DNA of 64,000 nucleotides from Metopolophium dirhodum (Eukaryota; Arthropoda; Insecta; Hemiptera; Aphididae): contig NC_083565.1 in NCBI RefSeq assembly GCF_019925205.1, positions 26,750,241-26,814,240 on the forward strand, given 5' to 3'. The stretch's first letter is position 1, and each line of letters begins with the position of its first letter. Position numbers and translations under genes: made by a program. Under the pieces are notes generated by a model. That model was given only the letters and a program-made list of their open reading frames with translations, ran no database searches and was not told where the DNA came from. This document shows, one piece after another, positions 13,441-25,920 of the stretch.

Positions 13441-13795
13441 CTACGCGAAACAATTAAACGCTATTTGTATAAATTTGTATGACCATTTTTGGAATTTGTA
13501 TGCGACCCCCTCCCGAGTTATAATTGAAAAACCAATTTTCCCGTGTCCCCCGCCCCCTGAATCAGAATTTTCTACTTTTTCCTACGCGAAACAATTAAAC
13601 GCTATTTGTATGAATTTGTATGACAATTTTTGGAATTTATATGCCACCCCCTACTAAGTTATAATAGAAAAACCAATTTTCCCATGCCCCCCTGCTCCTC
13701 TTATTTGGAATATTCTAGTTTTTCCTACGTGAAACAATTAAACGCCCTTTGAAAGAATTTGTATGATAATTTCTGGAATTTGTATTCGACGGCGC
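13435..13795. repeat. Tandem ~142 bp units (2.5 copies)
   Basis: TTTTTCCTACGCGAAACAAT recurs at 13435, 13576 and 13719, spacing 141 and 143 bp, each followed by a TTTGGAATTT motif and a C-rich stretch. The repetition produces a fortuitous open frame across two units. Confidence 0.8.
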
Positions 13796-14993
13796 TAGGG
13801 GAGGACAAATGGGACATAATATGTCCAGGGCCTCGCGCTTGTTAAAGGGCCCCGCGATTTTTAATTATCATCTAAATACCGCGAAACACATTGATATTTC
13901 ATATTAACAAATTATAAATCTATACATTTATTGACTTATTGTTATATACTACACATGTATAATATTAATATTATTTCTATCATTAGTTATTTGGAAAATT
14001 ATATCTAAATTTAGCCATAGTACAAAGTAAATCGTTATTGATACGACGAAGGAGTAATATTTTGAGGATACTCGAGTATTGTAGGAGTATACTATAATTA
14101 ATAATATAAATATTTATTATCTCTAGAGTTATTGTTTTTTCTGTTCTTCGTTTGGAAAAGCTCTCCGAAAACTTTAAATTAAGTTTTTATTTAAGAAATT
14201 ATTATTACAATTTAGTTTAGGTATAGTAGGTATAGCTGTATTAAATAAAATGTACCTACTGCGTGCGTATCTAGTGTATCAGGATTAGTTTTAATGTAGT
14301 TTATTGTCTACCGCCGCCGCGTACTTAGATATTAAACAATTTTTTATATCATTCAAACATTTTGATGATTTTATTTATTTTTTATTGATGTTTATATAAG
14401 TTGTAATTATTAAGATAAATATAAATGAATAAAATAATAGGCCCCCCACAAATTTACTAACTTATAATTTTCAAAACATGCATATTATTTTATTATTTGT
14501 AAATAATTTGTTGTTAACATATTATAATTAAAAAAAGAATAACTTGATATTATTATTTTTAATGTTTGAAATTCAAATAAAAACTGCATTAATTAAAAAA
14601 ATTCCTGATTTAAAAAAAGCTAGAATTTTGCCTTCCTCTGGGTACCTATTACCTATGTCCAGGGCCCCGCAATACCTAGTGCCGGCACTAGTTCCCTCTC
14701 ATAATAGTTTTATTAACTTGCCCAGCTGTGGATTTAGGTAAGTAATATTATTTTGTTTGTTTTTAAGTTGTTTTTAGCAGTTTTTAGCATACACAATATA
14801 TCATGCATGACCTATTTACTTAAAATACAACAATATTTATATTAGTAAAATGCGTCTGTGAGGCTTAAGACCCATTCCGCGTAATATGTAATGAATCGAA
14901 TATCTTGGATTATCATTATTTAATTATGATTTGATATACATCCCCCATTATTTCCATATAGTAGAAATGCATAGGTCTTAAAATATAGAGATG
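13796..14993. other. Non-coding, degraded element pieces
   Basis: No gene is visible. The phrase TATGTCCAGGGCC followed by CGC occurs at about 13820 and again near 14654, which may mark two copies or two ends of one degraded element. No target duplication or coding sequence was found. Confidence 0.4.
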
Positions 14994-15646
14994 TATGACA
15001 CCAGAACGACCGTTAAAAGTTTTTAATATGAATATTAGGTTTAAAAAATGAAAAATGTAGTGCTAGAAAAAAAAGTGATTTAAAAACTTAGGAAAGTTGT
15101 TGGAAGGAATTTTCTTGTTCTCTGATATGTAAACAAGTTTGTTAGACTATGTTTTTATGTTGTTGGGCACCAAACATCTCAATATAACGATAATTAAAAA
15201 TTTTTAATTGGGATATCATTTTTTATATGAACTAAACTTTACTACTTAACACTGTTTAAATTCTGAATATTTTTTTAGTCGATGTCTAACAAAAGTCTAA
15301 CAATGTCTCAAAACTGTATTAGTATATTTTGGATATTTTTGGTGAAGTTGGCACTACCAATTTTGAGCTTGAATAACTTGAATAACGTTCTAACAAATTC
15401 CAACAAGTGTCCAACAATGTTATATGAGTATTGTTGGTAGAATATTAAAGTTTTTTTTTTTATAAATGTAGTGCTAGTCATGTGGTCGGCACTACAAACT
15501 TTGAAATTGCATAACTTTTAATGTAACTTCTAACAAATTCCAACAATCGTCGAACAACATCCAACAAGTCCAAGTAGAGTTTGTTGGAATGGTTTTAGAT
15601 TATTGTGCTAACTTTGTAGTACCAGTTTGACGTAGGTTATGAATTC
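14994..15646 (-). repeat. Right arm of the large inverted repeat
   Basis: This is the reverse-complement partner of 9664-10358. It differs by scattered substitutions and a few short deletions, for example around the CACTACA motif near 15470. It lacks the tandem expansion of the left arm. Confidence 0.75.
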
Positions 15647-18600
15647 TTTCAAAATCCACACACGCAATTTTCATAAAATGTTTATATTAGTATATTCTAT
15701 AATCATGATAAAATATTCTTAATATTTTGACTCTATTTAAGTATTTGTATGTATGAGCATTTTTCGATTTTATTTTTATTTTTTATAATTGTCAATAAAA
15801 AATTGTTCGCTTTGTCAAAAAGCTTTATATTTAATACAAAGCTCCTCATAAGTTGTGATTACTGAAACTTTTTAAGTGGAGAGACTTTGTCTCTTTGTCT
15901 CTTATGACGCGTCACCACTGCGTTATATTAGAAATAATGGAAAAAACGTTCCTCAGAAATATAGCCATAATTCAATTTTATAATATTTTTCAGTATTTTT
16001 ACTCTAGAACCATAATTGAGTGAGTTCTACTCAGACTGCGTAAACGCGTTTTGTCTTTGTCGTAGTCGTTGGTTAGCCAGTAAGACAATACACGTACCAC
16101 TTTTGTAAAAAAAAAACCTCATCGCATAGAGAGAAATATGCTGAGACTGGACCGTAAGTTTGCACTTCCCTTTGAATATTTTTGTATAATATGTGATAAA
16201 CGCGGCTAACTGAAATTATAAAATACAATTGTAATAATCGGATAATAAAACAATATTAAGAAATGTCGATCTCGTCAGTATATTATTATCACAAGCTACT
16301 GCAGCCTGCAGTATACTTACCTTTGACGTATTATGTAATATTTTAAAATATTTGTATATACAATACATTAACACTTGTGATGTATCCCGATTACTAACAA
16401 TTTTTATACGACACTTCTGTGTTTAGATTTTAGATTCTAGAGACTGTGCCGTAAGTGCATAAGGAATGTTATGACAGCATTGAAAAATATAATAGGATCA
16501 CTTCGTTGTATATAATTTTTTATAAATTGTAATTACCTAGGTATACGGTTATATACTTATATCCCATCATGGCCCACGAGTAATTATGCAGTAATATATT
16601 TTAGTTTTTTTTCGGTTAAGTTAGGGTGTATATTATTATCATCAATTTACTCTATAATAGTTATAACAAACTATATGATCTAAGTATTAAATAATGAGCG
16701 CAGAGCACCTTCACATCACTCAGCCACATATACACACATATTATACGACTTTTGTACACTTTATAGTTACTAAAAATACACTATTATTTCATTCATTGTT
16801 GGAATTGACTTTATTTCAAACCATTATCTTTTGGATCGCTGATATACAACAATATTTTAAAACTCATGTAAAAAAATGTTTTTATTCTCATAATAATGCC
16901 AGGAATATTTTTCAGCACTATAAAATATAGAATATACAAATATGAAATAATAAATCAATAAAAATAATATGTTTTTCTAAGTGTGTAATCAATTTATTGT
17001 TTCCAATCATCAATAACCGAACACGTTTAAAAGAAGAAAAATATTTTTCATAATTTCATTGAAATATTTCAAGAACAGTGAAATTTTCAATTTTGAAATA
17101 TTTCAATAGAAAAATATTAAGTGAAATATTTCAAATTTAGAACCCTAGACACTCATATCGCAGGTTGTATTTTATTGAAAGTTTTGTATAGTGCTCGCAA
17201 AAACATTTAGTAGAAGGGCCCACAATTTGGATGTGGGTAGTTGATCGTAGGTTTACCTATACTGTATGTTACAGTGTACGATTGAGAGTTTAGGCCTTGA
17301 AAAATAACTGAATAATCGTTATCGGTTCGGTGTCAGTTGACCTCACGCGTTACAACCCGTAGGTAGGTACGCCTATAGTATGGTTATTGGTAGTGACTAG
17401 TGAGTGACTCACCGTCCTCTTTTATCCTTTAATAATGCATTTATTCTAATCCTGATTTTTTGATATTTGAATAACTCTAAGATACCATATTTTAAATACT
17501 AAGATCTTTTATACCATTTTTGGAGAATCCAAACATTTTTTGTTTTACAATGAATCGTTACTCAGATAATTTGTTTAAAACATTTTGATAAGTTTAAAAT
17601 TTAAATAAAAATTTGAACGAGTAGTTTCTAAGTTAATAATCATTTAATGATAACATGTATTAAGGATAGGTTATAATAAATAATAGGTTTACATAAAACA
17701 TAAAGTATTGGCAATTCGTGCCTAAGCAATATACGTGTAATATAAAAGACAGCGATTTGCGCACGTGTATAAGAATAAATTCGACGCGTGATGGTCTTTG
17801 GCTCTGCGAACAGTACTAATAATTTTTGGGCGGCTGTGTTATTTTGCGGACCGGCGATTCGGCGGCGGTCGCCGCTATTGTGTCGATACGCGTAATCTAC
17901 ATATTATAATATAATTCTTACGTAATTAATATAAAATTAGACAAGGTAAATAATATAGGTGTGTGTGTGAGCCGGTCGGTGGTGGGATATATTATAAGTA
18001 TTGTCGCGGCGGCGACATAAAGTATACCGGTAGGTATAGTAAAACATAGTATTTATTATATTTGGAAAATTTTCATAAATTATAAAATATTAATAAATGT
18101 ATATTAATTAGGTACCTTCTATAATTTTTGAAATCGTTCAATAATATTATATCAAATATTGTTTTCTCAACTTATTATTATCCTTATAGTTTGACAAAGT
18201 TTAATAACTCAAAAAGTAGGTACAATGTATATGTTTAATGTTCGTTTTAGAAACATCAAAAACTTTAAAAAAAATATCAGTTCCTTGAAAATTATAGTCA
18301 AAAGTGTGAAAAATAGAAGTGGGCATTGCTACAAGCACTCCTCAGTAGCATCAAAAATTACATTTTGAATAAATGCATTTAATATATGAAAAATCGGGGG
18401 TGAGTATGCATCGTGAATATCTCTGTATATTACAATGTAATCACATTAATGCATATCAGTAATATATAACTTGTTTATAATAAAAGCATATTCTACGTAA
18501 CATGAAATACTTTAGGATTTTATGTAACTCGAGAATTATGATATTAAATAAATGACGTGACAAAACATAGATCTCTCGCAGACTTGTGTTGATACTATAA

Positions 18601-19188
18601 TAGTAATATTTCTTCGAGAGTTGGATTAGACGTGATAAATAAAATTCATCGATAGCAATAGTTAATAATTTCAGATTGGTAACTCAATACAAAATATTAG
18701 CATTATTAGCAATGAAAACCCCTGATTTATATTATCAAGATAATATATAGCGTTCATTTTCATTTAAATTCTCGTTTTCTAATAAACAATCTCTAAACAT
18801 ATAATGAATAAATAGTGATAGCTCCTTGTAAATGCTCCCTTAAGCGTGATTTTCTGGCCCACGATTGGTTCATTAATATTTGTATAGTAAATAATGAAAT
18901 TAATTAATTTTTAATGCCAGGAGTTTGGACCGGCATTATACTAATATATTATTAATTATTATACTCTACTATAGTATTCAAATAAACCAATATTAGATTG
19001 CAACAACCTATTGTAATAAAATAGTTAATAATATTAAGGGGCGACATTCACTTGCCGCTACTAATTACCTAGGTAATAGATCAACAGCAATATATTTATA
19101 TATTGTATCGGTAGACGGAGTACCTACAATACGTAGGACATAATTATGGACATTATTGAGAATTAATTTCCCAACACGTTATTATTAC
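15647..19188. other. Non-coding AT-rich stretch with two repeat remnants
   Basis: No supported gene. 15660-15870 is a strongly diverged copy of the 1.5 kb repeat family (matching motifs TTTATATTAG, TATTTTGACTCT and AAAAAGCTT in the same order). 17940-18030 contains a GC-rich block (GCCGGTCGGTGGTGG and GTCGCGGCGGCGAC) whose inverted relative lies at 55190-55250. Confidence 0.5.
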
Positions 19189-19870
19189 AATAATATATTA
19201 TCAACTCGTTTAAATACGGGATTCAACACATATCGTATCAATTCGAGATTATATTTATCCACAGATGAGCATAATATTATGTTTTATAAGTGTATAATAT
19301 AGATGTGTGCGACAATCATAAAACCACGTAACTAATACACATGCCGCACGCAAGAACGTTTTTATTTTTGATTTGAAGTAGGTAGGTATATCTAGGTATT
19401 GTACCAGTCTTTACAATATTGAATTATTTCTATGATATCACTTAAACAAATTGATTTTAAATCGACGTTTATTTTTATCATAACAAAGTCTATCCCACGT
19501 TTTTCATTCATATTCATTCAAATATTTTATTACCCCATTTTATTTTATCATTTTTTAAACGACTGATATTTAAGAATCTTAAAATAAAATTTGGAGCTAA
19601 AATATCAAAACTAAAAAGCCATTAAATCTATCCCAAGTAAACCCACGAGTAATTTTTTAGTTCTGTTGTAAGAAATAAAGGATTTATAGAGGATGAATTT
19701 TCCAATAACCACATTGACTGAGATAGAAACTTTTTTTAACTTGTCTATTCGCTCTCCAGACATTAACAAACCATTCTAGTTGTTTGCTTTTTTGATCCGT
19801 TATATAACTTCTGTAATTCTTGATTTTTTCTACCTTTTCTCTCCCTATTCATCTTCTCTTCACTTCTCTT
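19189..19870 (+). repeat. Segmental duplication, copy 1 (uninterrupted)
   Basis: Sequence from ATATTATCAACTCG at about 19195 through the CTCTTC-rich tract is repeated in the same orientation at 22480-23022 plus 24509-24660, with only a few differences. This copy shows the empty site for the 1.5 kb repeat: GATAGAAAC is followed directly by TTTTTTTAACTTG at about 19724. No gene lies in it. Confidence 0.85.
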
Positions 19871-20014
19871 CCTCTTCTCTTCTGGTAATTTGTATTTATT
19901 TTTTCAATTGAAACTTTTTATTTACATAAATAGGAGTGAGGAGAGGAGAGGAGAGGAAAAGAAGATATGTGAAAGAAAAATCAAGAGTTACAGGAGTCAT
20001 ACAACGGACCAAGT
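19793..20014. repeat. Short hairpin (MITE-like) with pyrimidine/purine arms
   Basis: GATCCGTT...CTTCTGTAATTCTTGATTTTTT at 19795 is mirrored by AAAAATCAAGAGTTACAGGAG...AACGGACC at 19976-20012. The inner arms are CTTCTCTTC-rich on the left and GAGGAGAG-rich on the right, so the transcript would fold into a long hairpin. A second copy's left half is at 24590-24690. Confidence 0.55.
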
Positions 20015-20026
20015 TTTGTTGAGGTG

Positions 20027-20520
20027 CGTCGTCCTGGCACCCGTAAATCGTCAAAACCCTCCCTAACATATCTCATTTTTTTGTACCCGATTTGTACCCA
20101 TTTGAACCCTTCATAAAAAAATTTGTACCCCTCTCCCTTTTACGCAAAATCAAATATCCCGTCCGGGTGCTGTAACGACGTCGTCCTGGCACCCGGAACC
20201 ACCAGAAGTCAACCGATCGATTTCGGACCTATCTCATTTTTTTGTACCCGATTTGTACCCATTTGAACCCTCCATAAAAAAATTTGTACCCCTCTCCCTT
20301 TTACGCAAAATCAAATATCCCGTCCGGGTGCTGTAACGACGTCGTCCTGGCACCCGGAACCACCAGAAGTCAACCGATCGATTTCGGACCTATCTCATTT
20401 TTTTGTACCCGATGTGTACCCATTTGAACCCTCCATAAAAAAATTTGTACCCCTCTCCCTTTTACGCAAAATCAAATCCCCTGTCAGTGTGCTGTAAACC
20501 GGTCATACTGGCACAATAAA
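20027..20520. repeat. Three tandem ~160 bp units
   Basis: CGTCGTCCTGGCACCCG starts units at 20027, 20179 and 20340 (152 and 161 bp apart). Each holds three GTACCC-containing phrases, TTTACGCAAAATCAAAT, and ends in a CCGGGTGCTGTAACGA-like sequence. The last two are nearly identical. No coding content was recognised. Confidence 0.8.
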
Positions 20521-21932
20521 GACTATTGGATGCGCAGTGCTTGGTGTTTTTAAAAATCTTTGTTTTTCGGTTTACCTAAATGTTCCTCCTTACACATGAA
20601 TGGTAGTAGCTAGGTAATTACATTATATTACCATTGTATATGAGTATATAAGTATGTATATTGTTATTTGACAAAATCACTTTGTTGTATTTTACTGAAT
20701 GAAATGTTTAATTCTTAAGTTTAAAACAATATCACGTTTTGCTACAGCATTAATGGCTTAAAAAATAAATTAAAATTTTTTAGTGATACCTATAAGTTAT
20801 TTGGATCTATATAACTATTCTTAAAAACCTCTACTTAGTATTCTCTATTCTTAACGAATATTAATTAAAAATGTATACAATATATATTATTTTCATCATG
20901 GCAAAACGAGTGAATAACATAGTGTTTTTTTAAATCGCTGTAAAAACATAACTGATTATATTTACTGATATATTAACTGATATATTTTAAAAATATATTT
21001 TATATAGCAGTTTTGGAGGGCGATAAGAAGGACTGATAACTGAAAAGGTGACACAAAAAAATTTTTACGATGTGTTAAAAAACCGAATTTATGGTAAGTG
21101 AGTAGCAGGGCCGGATCTTAGCTTTTTAACACCCGGGGAAAATTAAAAAAATATGGCCATCTCAGGGAGATTACCAGAATTAGTATTTTTTTTTACGAAA
21201 AATTATTGTATTGTAAGGACCAACATTTATAAAATCTTTTGCAATATACTGGACCAATAATTTATTTACCACAAATAATTTAAATGATTTTAACTTAAAA
21301 AATAAAACATTTTAAATTTTAAACTATTCAAGTAGGTAATAGTTTTAGATGCACTTCTTAATGATGTATTTAAAACTAAAATCTGTGGTCAATATTTCTA
21401 AGTTTCAGGTTTAGAATAAATAATATATTGATAATAATAACATGTATGAATTATTTATTCACAAATCTAAATTAGGTTAGAACAAGTGTAAAAGAACAAT
21501 ATTTAATTTACAATATACTAAAACTACCTAACAATATTATACAATTTTAATTTTTAATATTTGTTACAATCAAAACTTAATATCATGTACGGAAAAAATA
21601 CAATGGATCAAATGTGATAATGTACTGAAAATTGTAATATAATGATTATAAAATGATAAAGAAATTTACTTTATCATAGATTTTAACTTAAGGATTAAAT
21701 GTATATACTAAAATATCTACATTTTACATTCTACATTTTATATATTTCCAAAATAATAAGAACCCGGTTGTTTATTTGATATCTTGAACTATAAAAATAA
21801 ATTATATAAAAAAAACAGTTTGTAATAAAAAAACCTAACAAAATAGAATATAAATTTCTTTTTAAATTATTTTAATATGATATGTAAAACATAATTTTCA
21901 ATTTGACTTGGGCTACTTATCAATAGGATAGT
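20521..21932. other. Non-coding AT-rich stretch
   Basis: No gene is visible. A phrase at about 21107 (GCAGGGCCGGATCTTAG) resembles ends of non-autonomous insect DNA transposons, but its partner was not found with confidence. Confidence 0.45.
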
Positions 21933-22110
21933 TTTTAGATTCTGAGTGAAACGATGAATTTATTGATTTTACAATGATGTGTTGTTTTTTTATTATTTTT
22001 TTTGTGTCTGTTATGTCATCACCTTTTAGGTCAGTAAAAGTGCTTGGATTTTCTTCAACAGTATCTTTACCAGACTTTATTATGTCACTAATCAGAGAGT
22101 ACATTAATCT
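21933..22110 (+). repeat. 5' fragment of the 1.5 kb repeat family
   Basis: It matches 23024-23200 from the opening TTTTAGATTCTGAG through TGTGTCTG, CATCACCTTTTAGG and GTGCTTGGATTTTCTTCAA, then diverges. The homopolymer T tract between is shorter here. Confidence 0.7.
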
Positions 22111-22477
22111 ATGATGGACTAAGGCGCGTACACTCCCGCTGACAGTTACGGACGGGTATTTCCTATATCCACGACACTGCGTACCTATATTTTCATATTT
22201 ATTTTGTCCTTTTTAATTATTAAATCAATGTTATTAGTTTTTACTTTTATTATTTTGTACCTAGTTTTAACTTTTGTTTTAATGTCCATCTTTAATTTTC
22301 AATTTACAAATTTAAGACTTTAAAAATACGCCCACGAAAATTATACGCCCGGGGACAAATCCCCGACTTCCGAAAAGCGGAAGAGAACAAAAGAGAAGGG
22401 AAGAGAAGAGAAGAGAAGAGTAGAGAAGAGAAGAGAAATTGTAAAATTATATTTTGTTGATAGTAAAATATATCATA

Positions 22478-23022
22478 TAATATAATATATTATCAACTCG
22501 TTTAAATACGGGATTCAACACATATCGTATCAATTCGAGATTATATTTATCCACAGATGAGCATAATATTATGTTTTATAAGTGTATAATATAGATGTGT
22601 GCGACAATCATAAAACCACGTAACTAATACACATGCCGCACGCAAGAACGTTTTTATTTTTGATTTGAAGTAGGTAGGTATATCTAGGTATTGTACCAGT
22701 CATTACAATATTGAATTATTTCTAGGATATCACTTAAACAAATTGATTTTAAATCGACGTTTAATTTTATCATAACAAAGTCTATCCCACGTTTTTCATT
22801 CATATTCATTCAAATATTTTATTACCCTATTTTATTTTATCATTTTTTAAACGACTGATATTTAAGAATCTTAAAATAAAATTTGGAGCTAAAATATCAA
22901 AACTAAAAAGCCATTAAATCTATCCCAAGTAAACCCACGAGTAATTTTTTAGTTCTGTTGTAAGAAATAAAGGATTTATAGAGGATGAATTTTCCAATAA
23001 CAAAATTGACTAAGATAGAAAC
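22478..23022 (+). repeat. Segmental duplication, copy 2, left part
   Basis: It is nearly identical to 19189-19724, including ACGCAAGAACG and the sequence up to GATAGAAAC. It is preceded by a GAGAAGAGAAG-type purine microsatellite at 22380-22437. It is continued beyond the inserted repeat at 24509. Confidence 0.85.
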
Positions 23023-23023
23023 A

Positions 23024-24508
23024 TTTTAGATTCTGAGCGAAGCGATGAATGTATTGATTCTACAATGATGTGTGTTTTTTTTTTTATTTTTTTATTTTTT
23101 AATTTTTTATTTTTTATTTTATTTTTTATTTTTGTGTCTGTCATCACCTTTTAGGACAGTAAAAGTGCTTGGATTTTCTTCAATAGTAACTTTTCTGATA
23201 GGAAAGTGAATCTAGTTGGTACTTTGGGGGGTCAAAAGTTCCCAGTAGTTTTCACAAGCGACGTAAAAAACAAAAGAAAAATTAAGGAAAAACGGGAATT
23301 TTTACGCAAAATCTGTTTTCGAGAAAATCGATTTTGGTTTTCGGTGTAACTCTAAAACAAATGACCGTAGGGGCATGAAATTTTGACTGAATGTTTATAT
23401 TAGCATTTTCTATACACCATAAAATTTACAAAATATTTTGACTCTTTTTGAGCTGTTTACGGCCATTGTCAGTTTTCAATTTTTTTAGTTTTTTGTTTCT
23501 ATAAATATCAATAAAATTTTATCTGTTGAGTAAAAAAGCTTGAAAATTTAATAGAAGGCTCCTAGGTTATTGTTTCAAAGGCAGATGAAAAAAATTAAAA
23601 ATCCTTAGTCACAGTTTTTATTTATAAGCATTTAAAGTTCAAATTTTGACAAAATACGGAAAAATCACGAAAAATTGCAAATTATTTTGAGTTGAGAATT
23701 CATAAAAATTTTTCTTTTTAAATCTAAGATTTGAAAATGTAATATAAGATTACTCATAAGTTTGTCTACCTTTATCAAAAAAAAAATGTCTAGAAGAAAC
23801 TTAAATTAAATTTTTATGAGCGTCTGAAATTTATTTTTTTACAACATTTGATATTTACTCGATTTCTCATGTAACAATTTTCTTATTTTATTGTAATTAA
23901 AAAACGAATGACTGTAGATACTTGAAAATTTCACTGAATGTTTATATTAGCATTTTCTATACACCATAAAATGTTGAAAATATTTTGACTCTTTTTGAGC
24001 TGTTTACGGACATTGTCAGTTTTCAATTTTTTTAGTTTTTTTTTCTATAAATATCAATAAATTTTTATTTGTTGGGTAAAAAAGCGTGAAAATTTAATAT
24101 AAGGCTCCTGATTTATCGTTCTAATAGCAGTTGAAAAATATTAAAAATACATAGGCACAATTTTTTTTTATAAGCATTTAAAGTTCAAATTTTGACAACA
24201 TTTATCAAATTTATAATTTATTAATTATTTTGTAGTTAACAATTTATAAATTTTTAACTTTTATGGCTAAAGATTGAAAATTTAAAACAAGGCTCCGAGT
24301 AAATAGGTTATATATAAATTACTTTATTCACAATAATATCATCAAATATACTTGGTAAAATCATAGGCTGACTGACCGTTTTCGCTCAGAATCGTTTTTC
24401 TTATACAATGATATTATATCATTGAATTCAAATTTAACACCATCCATTACAGTGACCCACTTGTAACCTACCGTACAGCAGAGCGACATCCACTTATCCA
24501 CCTTTTTT
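23024..24508 (+). repeat. Complete copy of the ~1.5 kb interspersed repeat
   Basis: Its limits are defined by comparison with the empty site at 19724. It opens with TTTTAGATTCTGAGCGAAG and closes with CATCCACTTATCCACC. Near the right end TTTTCGCTCAGAATCG mirrors the opening. It contains a T/A-rich tract at 23068-23140 and two internal related ~550 bp units. There is no coding capacity, and a target duplication could not be resolved because the site is a T run. The superfamily is unknown. Confidence 0.8.
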
Positions 24509-24660
24509 AACTTGTCTATTCGCTCTCCAGACATTAACAAACCATTCTAGTTGTTTGCTTTTTATGTATGATATAATACTTGATCCGTTGTATAACTCCT
24601 GTAATTCTTGATTTTTTCTTCCTATTCTCTTCCTCTTCATCTTCTCTTCTCTTCACTTTT
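24509..24660 (+). repeat. Segmental duplication, copy 2, right part
   Basis: TTAACTTGTCTATTCGCTCTCC and following bases match 19732 onward. It has an extra ~14 bp near 24565 and then enters the hairpin-like CTCTTC-rich tract. A GAGAAGAGAA microsatellite follows at 24694-24750. Confidence 0.8.
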
Positions 24661-24754
24661 CTTCATCTGCTCTTCTGGTAATTTGTAAATAGGAGAAAGG
24701 AGAGAAGAGAAGAGAAGAGAAGAAAAGAGAAGAGAAGAGAAGAGAAGAGGAATA

Positions 24755-25088
24755 AAGAAATTAGTATCCGAACCCACCTAGAAGCAAACGTTAGCCACGT
24801 TAGTTGAATTTTATAAACGAATATGCATCTGCAACATCTACATCCCAGATAGTACACTGTTAACGACAGTGGAGGTTGAAAATATAATAGACCAACTCCT
24901 AAAACCCGTCATAATCTTGGGAGACTTCAATAATCGAAATTCATCTTGGGGATGTACTTTGTCTGCCCCCATGACAAGTCAATAGAACAAGTAATTGAAA
25001 ACGACCAATCCCTAATTTTATTGAACAACGGAGACCCTACCAGGTATAATATTTTAACGGATCACTATCTGCTATAGACCTTAACAAC
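24755..25088 (+). pseudogene. LINE 1: endonuclease part (split, frameshifted)
   Basis: Frames here encode an apurinic-type endonuclease region of a Jockey-like non-LTR retrotransposon: an IILGDFN motif at about 24913, a downstream ILLNNGDPTRYNI-like stretch and an AIDL motif before the break at 25088. The rest of the domain resumes at 28929 after the foldback insertion. Stops and shifts interrupt the frame, and the upstream ORF1 and 5' end are missing, so this is a 5'-truncated dead copy. Confidence 0.75.
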
Positions 25089-25129
25089 CTTTTCCTTACG
25101 TACGTTACCCCAGCCCCCCCCCAATTTGA

Positions 25130-25690
25130 CATTAACAATTTTTTTTGCGCCAATAATTAGTACTCGATTCCTGTGGATTCCTGAGCACACTTTTATAATT
25201 CCTGCTCTGACGGTTTTCCCGGAAAGTCAAATTTTCCTCGGGTGGGGCCGGGGTAACGTTACTCCAGCCCCACCCACCTTCTAAATTTAACTTTTTGCAA
25301 TTTTTTTTGTGCCAATAATTAGTACTCGATTCCTGTGGATTCCTGAGCACACTTTTATAATTCCTGCTCTGACGGTTTTCCCGGAAAGTCAAATTTTCCT
25401 CGGGTGGGGCCGGGGTAACGTTACTCCAGCCCCGCCCACCTTTCAAATTTAACTTTTCCCAATTTTTTTTGCGCCAATAATTAGTACTCGATTCCTGTGG
25501 ATTCCTGAGCACACTTTTATAATTCCTGCTCTGACGGTTTTCCCGGAAAGTCAAATTGTCCTCGGTTGGGGCCGGGGTAACGTTACTCCAGCCCCGCCCA
25601 CCTTTCAAATTTAACTTTTCCCAATTTTTTTTGCGCCAATAATTAGTACTCGATTCCTGTGGATTCCTGACCACACTTTTATAATGACTC
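25130..25690 (-). repeat. Left 162-bp tandem array of the foldback element
   Basis: The marker CAATAATTAG recurs at 25151, 25313, 25475 and 25637, exactly 162 bp apart, four occurrences. Because 162 is a multiple of three and the unit lacks a stop, an open frame of 193 codons runs through the array on the minus strand. It is a by-product of the repeat, not a supported gene. Confidence 0.9.
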
Positions 25691-25920
25691 CTTGAAAATA
25701 TGTTGAAGACCAAAAGTTTTGCATTGTCACTCTACATATTACAACTACAATAATGCTTAAAAACGTTGTTATTTTGTAGGGATGTGATTAAATGGTATTA
25801 TATATGTACATAATATGTATTAATATATATTATATATTCTATAGAGCACAGATTTTTATTTTATTGTTAAAGATTAATATTTTGATACATCTAAACAATG
25901 GAATATAATTAATACAGTTA

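Noticed and set aside
12576..13657. Several overlapping open frames in the GC-rich island
   Set aside because: They conflict on both strands, show no domain, and the last one crosses a 142-bp tandem repeat. Openness follows from GC content.
16694..16930. 78-codon plus-strand frame
   Set aside because: Low-complexity AT-rich translation with no family resemblance, promoter or splice context.
25132..25713. 193-codon minus-strand frame and the 248-codon frame at 28138-28884 as genes for a repeat protein
   Set aside because: Both are translations of the 162-bp non-coding units. The length is a multiple of three and the unit lacks a stop, so the frames stay open by arithmetic. They are inside a foldback element with no promoter or start shared between copies.
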